A stretch of DNA of 8,604 nt from the NCBI GenBank assembly GCA_002451435.1, contig DKCF01000096.1:1-8604 (forward strand), in the 5' to 3' direction. Below are positions 7,430 to 8,604 of this stretch, piece after piece. Within the stretch, counting starts at the first letter, position 1. Each line of letters opens with the position of its first letter. The notes beneath the pieces are model-generated. The model saw only the letters and a list, made by a program, of their open reading frames with translations, ran no database searches and was not told where the DNA came from. Made by a program: the position numbers and the translations under genes. The DNA comes from Bifidobacterium sp. UBA6881 (GTDB lineage Bacteria; Actinomycetota; Actinomycetes; Actinomycetales; Bifidobacteriaceae).

Positions 7430-8557
7430 GTGCACAAGCCCAATCCCATCGATATCGCCGCCAAGGCGTCAGGCGAACCGGTATTTCGTGAGGTGGGCGT
7501 CGGACCGTGGTCGGAGACGCATCCCGGAACGCCGCGTCCGGACGACCCCTCGTCGGCGAACTATGACGCGCGCTTTGATCCGGTGCTGCTTGACGAGGGC
7601 GATCGGCGCAACGTACTCGACCGATACCGCTATTGGTCGGTCGGCGCCATCAAGGCCGATCTTGACGCGCATGGCCGTCATGATTTTGAGGTCGCCGTGG
7701 AGAATTGGACGCACGATTTCAACATCGGGTCCATGGTGCGCACGGCGAATGCGTTCCAGGCCCGACGCGTGCATATCGTCGGACCGCACAAGTGGAACCG
7801 CAAGGGCGCGCTGATGACGGAGCTGTATCAGCACGTCGAAAACCATCCTTCCATCACGGAATTGGTGGAATGCTGGAGGCTGCGCATCGCGGGGGAAATC
7901 GCCGCCGCGCGTTCCCAAGCCGCTGCGATCGCCTTCCATATGCGGGAATCTGCTGGCGGTGTCGGCGGTGTTGATGATGCTCACGGTGTTGACGGTGTGC
8001 TTGGCGTTGGCGGCGCTGATGACGTTCAAGGTGTCGGTGGTGTCGGCAGTGCCTATGGTATTGGTGGCGCTGATGGTGCCGTTGGCGCCAACGGCATTGG
8101 CGGTGTCGGTGGTACTGATGGTGTCAATGGCGCTGATGGCATTCAACGTGCCGGTGCCGCCGGTGGCATTGGCGGTGGTGTTGACGGTACTCAAGGTACC
8201 AGTGTTGCTGGGGTCGCTGATGGCGTCGAGAATGCATCCGGTACTGCTGGTCGTAAAGCCGTGCAGCTCGCCAGACTGGCTGAATTGGACGCGAAAATCG
8301 CGGAGCTTGAGGCGGCACGCGTCATCGCGCTCGACATCGTTCCCGGAGCGGTTCCGATGGAAACCTACCGTTTCCCGAAGCGCTGCCTCATGCTGTTCGG
8401 CGCGGAAGGGCCGGGGCTGTCAAAGAAGGCCTTGGAACTGGCTGATGACGTGGTATACATCTCGCAATTCGGTTCGGTGCGTTCCATCAATGCCGGTGCC
8501 GCGGCGGCGGTCTCCATGCATGCGTGGATCGCACAGCATGCCGTGCCCCAAGTGTGA
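7430..8557 (+). CDS. TrmH-family (SPOUT) RNA 2'-O-methyltransferase with a large triplet-repeat insertion
   Basis: The family transfers a methyl group from S-adenosylmethionine to a ribose 2'-OH in tRNA or rRNA; which RNA is methylated here cannot be told. The protein has 375 residues counted from GTG 7430. All three SPOUT motifs are present: motif 1 NIGSMVRTAN with N98 and R104, motif 2 FGAEGPGLS around 323-331, and motif 3 QFGSVRSINAGAAAAVSMHAW with N354 in the C-terminal knot. The family-typical VHIVGPHKWNRKGA and VIALDIVPGAVPMETY stretches are also intact. Residues 176-274 interrupt the domain with a Gly-rich X-G-(V/A/I) repeat, flanked by likely helices (about 150-173 and 276-297). Relatives without such an insert are usually clearly shorter. 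The reading frame stays open through the repeat and the motifs on both sides are intact, so the gene looks functional. Confidence 0.88.
   Translation: MHKPNPIDIAAKASGEPVFREVGVGPWSETHPGTPRPDDPSSANYDARFDPVLLDEGDRRNVLDRYRYWSVGAIKADLDAHGRHDFEVAVENWTHDFNIGSMVRTANAFQARRVHIVGPHKWNRKGALMTELYQHVENHPSITELVECWRLRIAGEIAAARSQAAAIAFHMRESAGGVGGVDDAHGVDGVLGVGGADDVQGVGGVGSAYGIGGADGAVGANGIGGVGGTDGVNGADGIQRAGAAGGIGGGVDGTQGTSVAGVADGVENASGTAGRKAVQLARLAELDAKIAELEAARVIALDIVPGAVPMETYRFPKRCLMLFGAEGPGLSKKALELADDVVYISQFGSVRSINAGAAAAVSMHAWIAQHAVPQV
7955..8251 (+). repeat. 9-bp-period in-frame repeat tract inside the methyltransferase gene
   Basis: Ninety-nine codons, of which the first 24 triplets (residues 176-247) all have V, A, I or T in third place and 19 of 24 have Gly in second place; the pattern then decays to residue 274. 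At DNA level GGCGCTGAT recurs at 8012, 8066 and 8129 (54 and 63 bases apart), GGTGTCGGTGGT at 8030 and 8102, and GGCATTGGCGGTG at 8093 and 8165 (72 apart each). All these spacings are multiples of 9. By hand count 7961-8160 is 68% G+T with only 23 A, unlike the flanking coding sequence. Confidence 0.9.
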
Positions 8558-8565
8558 TTGCGCGA

Positions 8566-8585
8566 CCGGCGAACCGGGTGTTTTT
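8566..8585 (+). terminator. Short GC hairpin with T-run after the methyltransferase gene
   Basis: CCGG (8566-8569), loop CGAA, CCGG (8574-8577), then GTG and TTTTT (8581-8585). It lies nine bases after the stop. The stem is only four pairs, so this is a plausible but weak intrinsic terminator. Confidence 0.45.
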
Positions 8586-8604
8586 CTCCATCGACTGGGT
8601 GTTT

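Noticed and set aside
7955..7968. G-quadruplex (GG tracts at the start of the repeat)
   Set aside because: Only two-base G runs occur, giving at best a weak two-tier structure. This is expected from Gly codons.
7469..8194. A 241-codon - strand frame opposite the methyltransferase repeat
   Set aside because: Its Thr/Asn/Ala/Ile-rich sequence is the mirror of the X-G-V repeat. The + strand frame has all three SPOUT motifs.
7955..8251. A true collagen-like domain
   Set aside because: The triplet period fits, but the tract has no proline, and the regular pattern decays after about 24 triplets, so stable triple-helix formation is unlikely.

Overview
The window looks like the chromosome of a Bifidobacterium-like, high-GC actinomycete. 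All four genes lie on the + strand. Evidence for this assignment: two very large secreted GH43 enzymes with LamG and Ig-like modules and an Arg/His-rich membrane-anchor tail (the style of bifidobacterial plant-fibre enzymes), the actinobacterial version of an orotate-phosphoribosyltransferase-like protein, and an actinobacterial TrmH-type RNA methyltransferase. The species cannot be fixed by eye.

Layout. (1) 2-2461: the 3' part of a cell-surface GH43 enzyme, best read as an endo-1,5-alpha-L-arabinanase. It is open at the 5' edge and followed by a perfect 14-bp hairpin. (2) 2574-6203: a complete 1209-residue secreted GH43 enzyme (probable arabinofuranosidase) with signal peptide, LamG, two Ig-like modules, a partial GH43-like propeller segment, a third Ig-like module, a full GH43 catalytic domain and a membrane anchor. 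(3) 6204-6702: about 500 bases of non-coding spacer made largely of degenerate tandem repeats (38, 31, 10 and about 20 bp) with a strong G+T strand bias in its first 200 bases. (4) 6703-7362: an orotate-phosphoribosyltransferase-like protein whose PRPP-binding and catalytic-loop motifs appear lost. (5) 7430-8557: a TrmH/SPOUT RNA 2'-O-methyltransferase whose domain is interrupted by about 99 residues of X-Gly-(Val/Ala/Ile) triplets. A short hairpin with a T-run closes the window.

How the genes work together. Genes 1 and 2 fit one job at the cell surface: the endo-enzyme cuts the alpha-1,5-arabinan backbone and the second enzyme probably removes arabinofuranose from the products or side chains. 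Both stay on the cell through similar C-terminal anchors. The last two genes are housekeeping-like and unrelated to arabinan, so the repeat-filled spacer marks the border between accessory and core DNA. The most unusual items are the triplet-repeat insertion in the methyltransferase, the apparently inactive phosphoribosyltransferase and the modular GTGA-headed repeat array. No CRISPR, tRNA, rRNA, transposase or sortase gene was seen.
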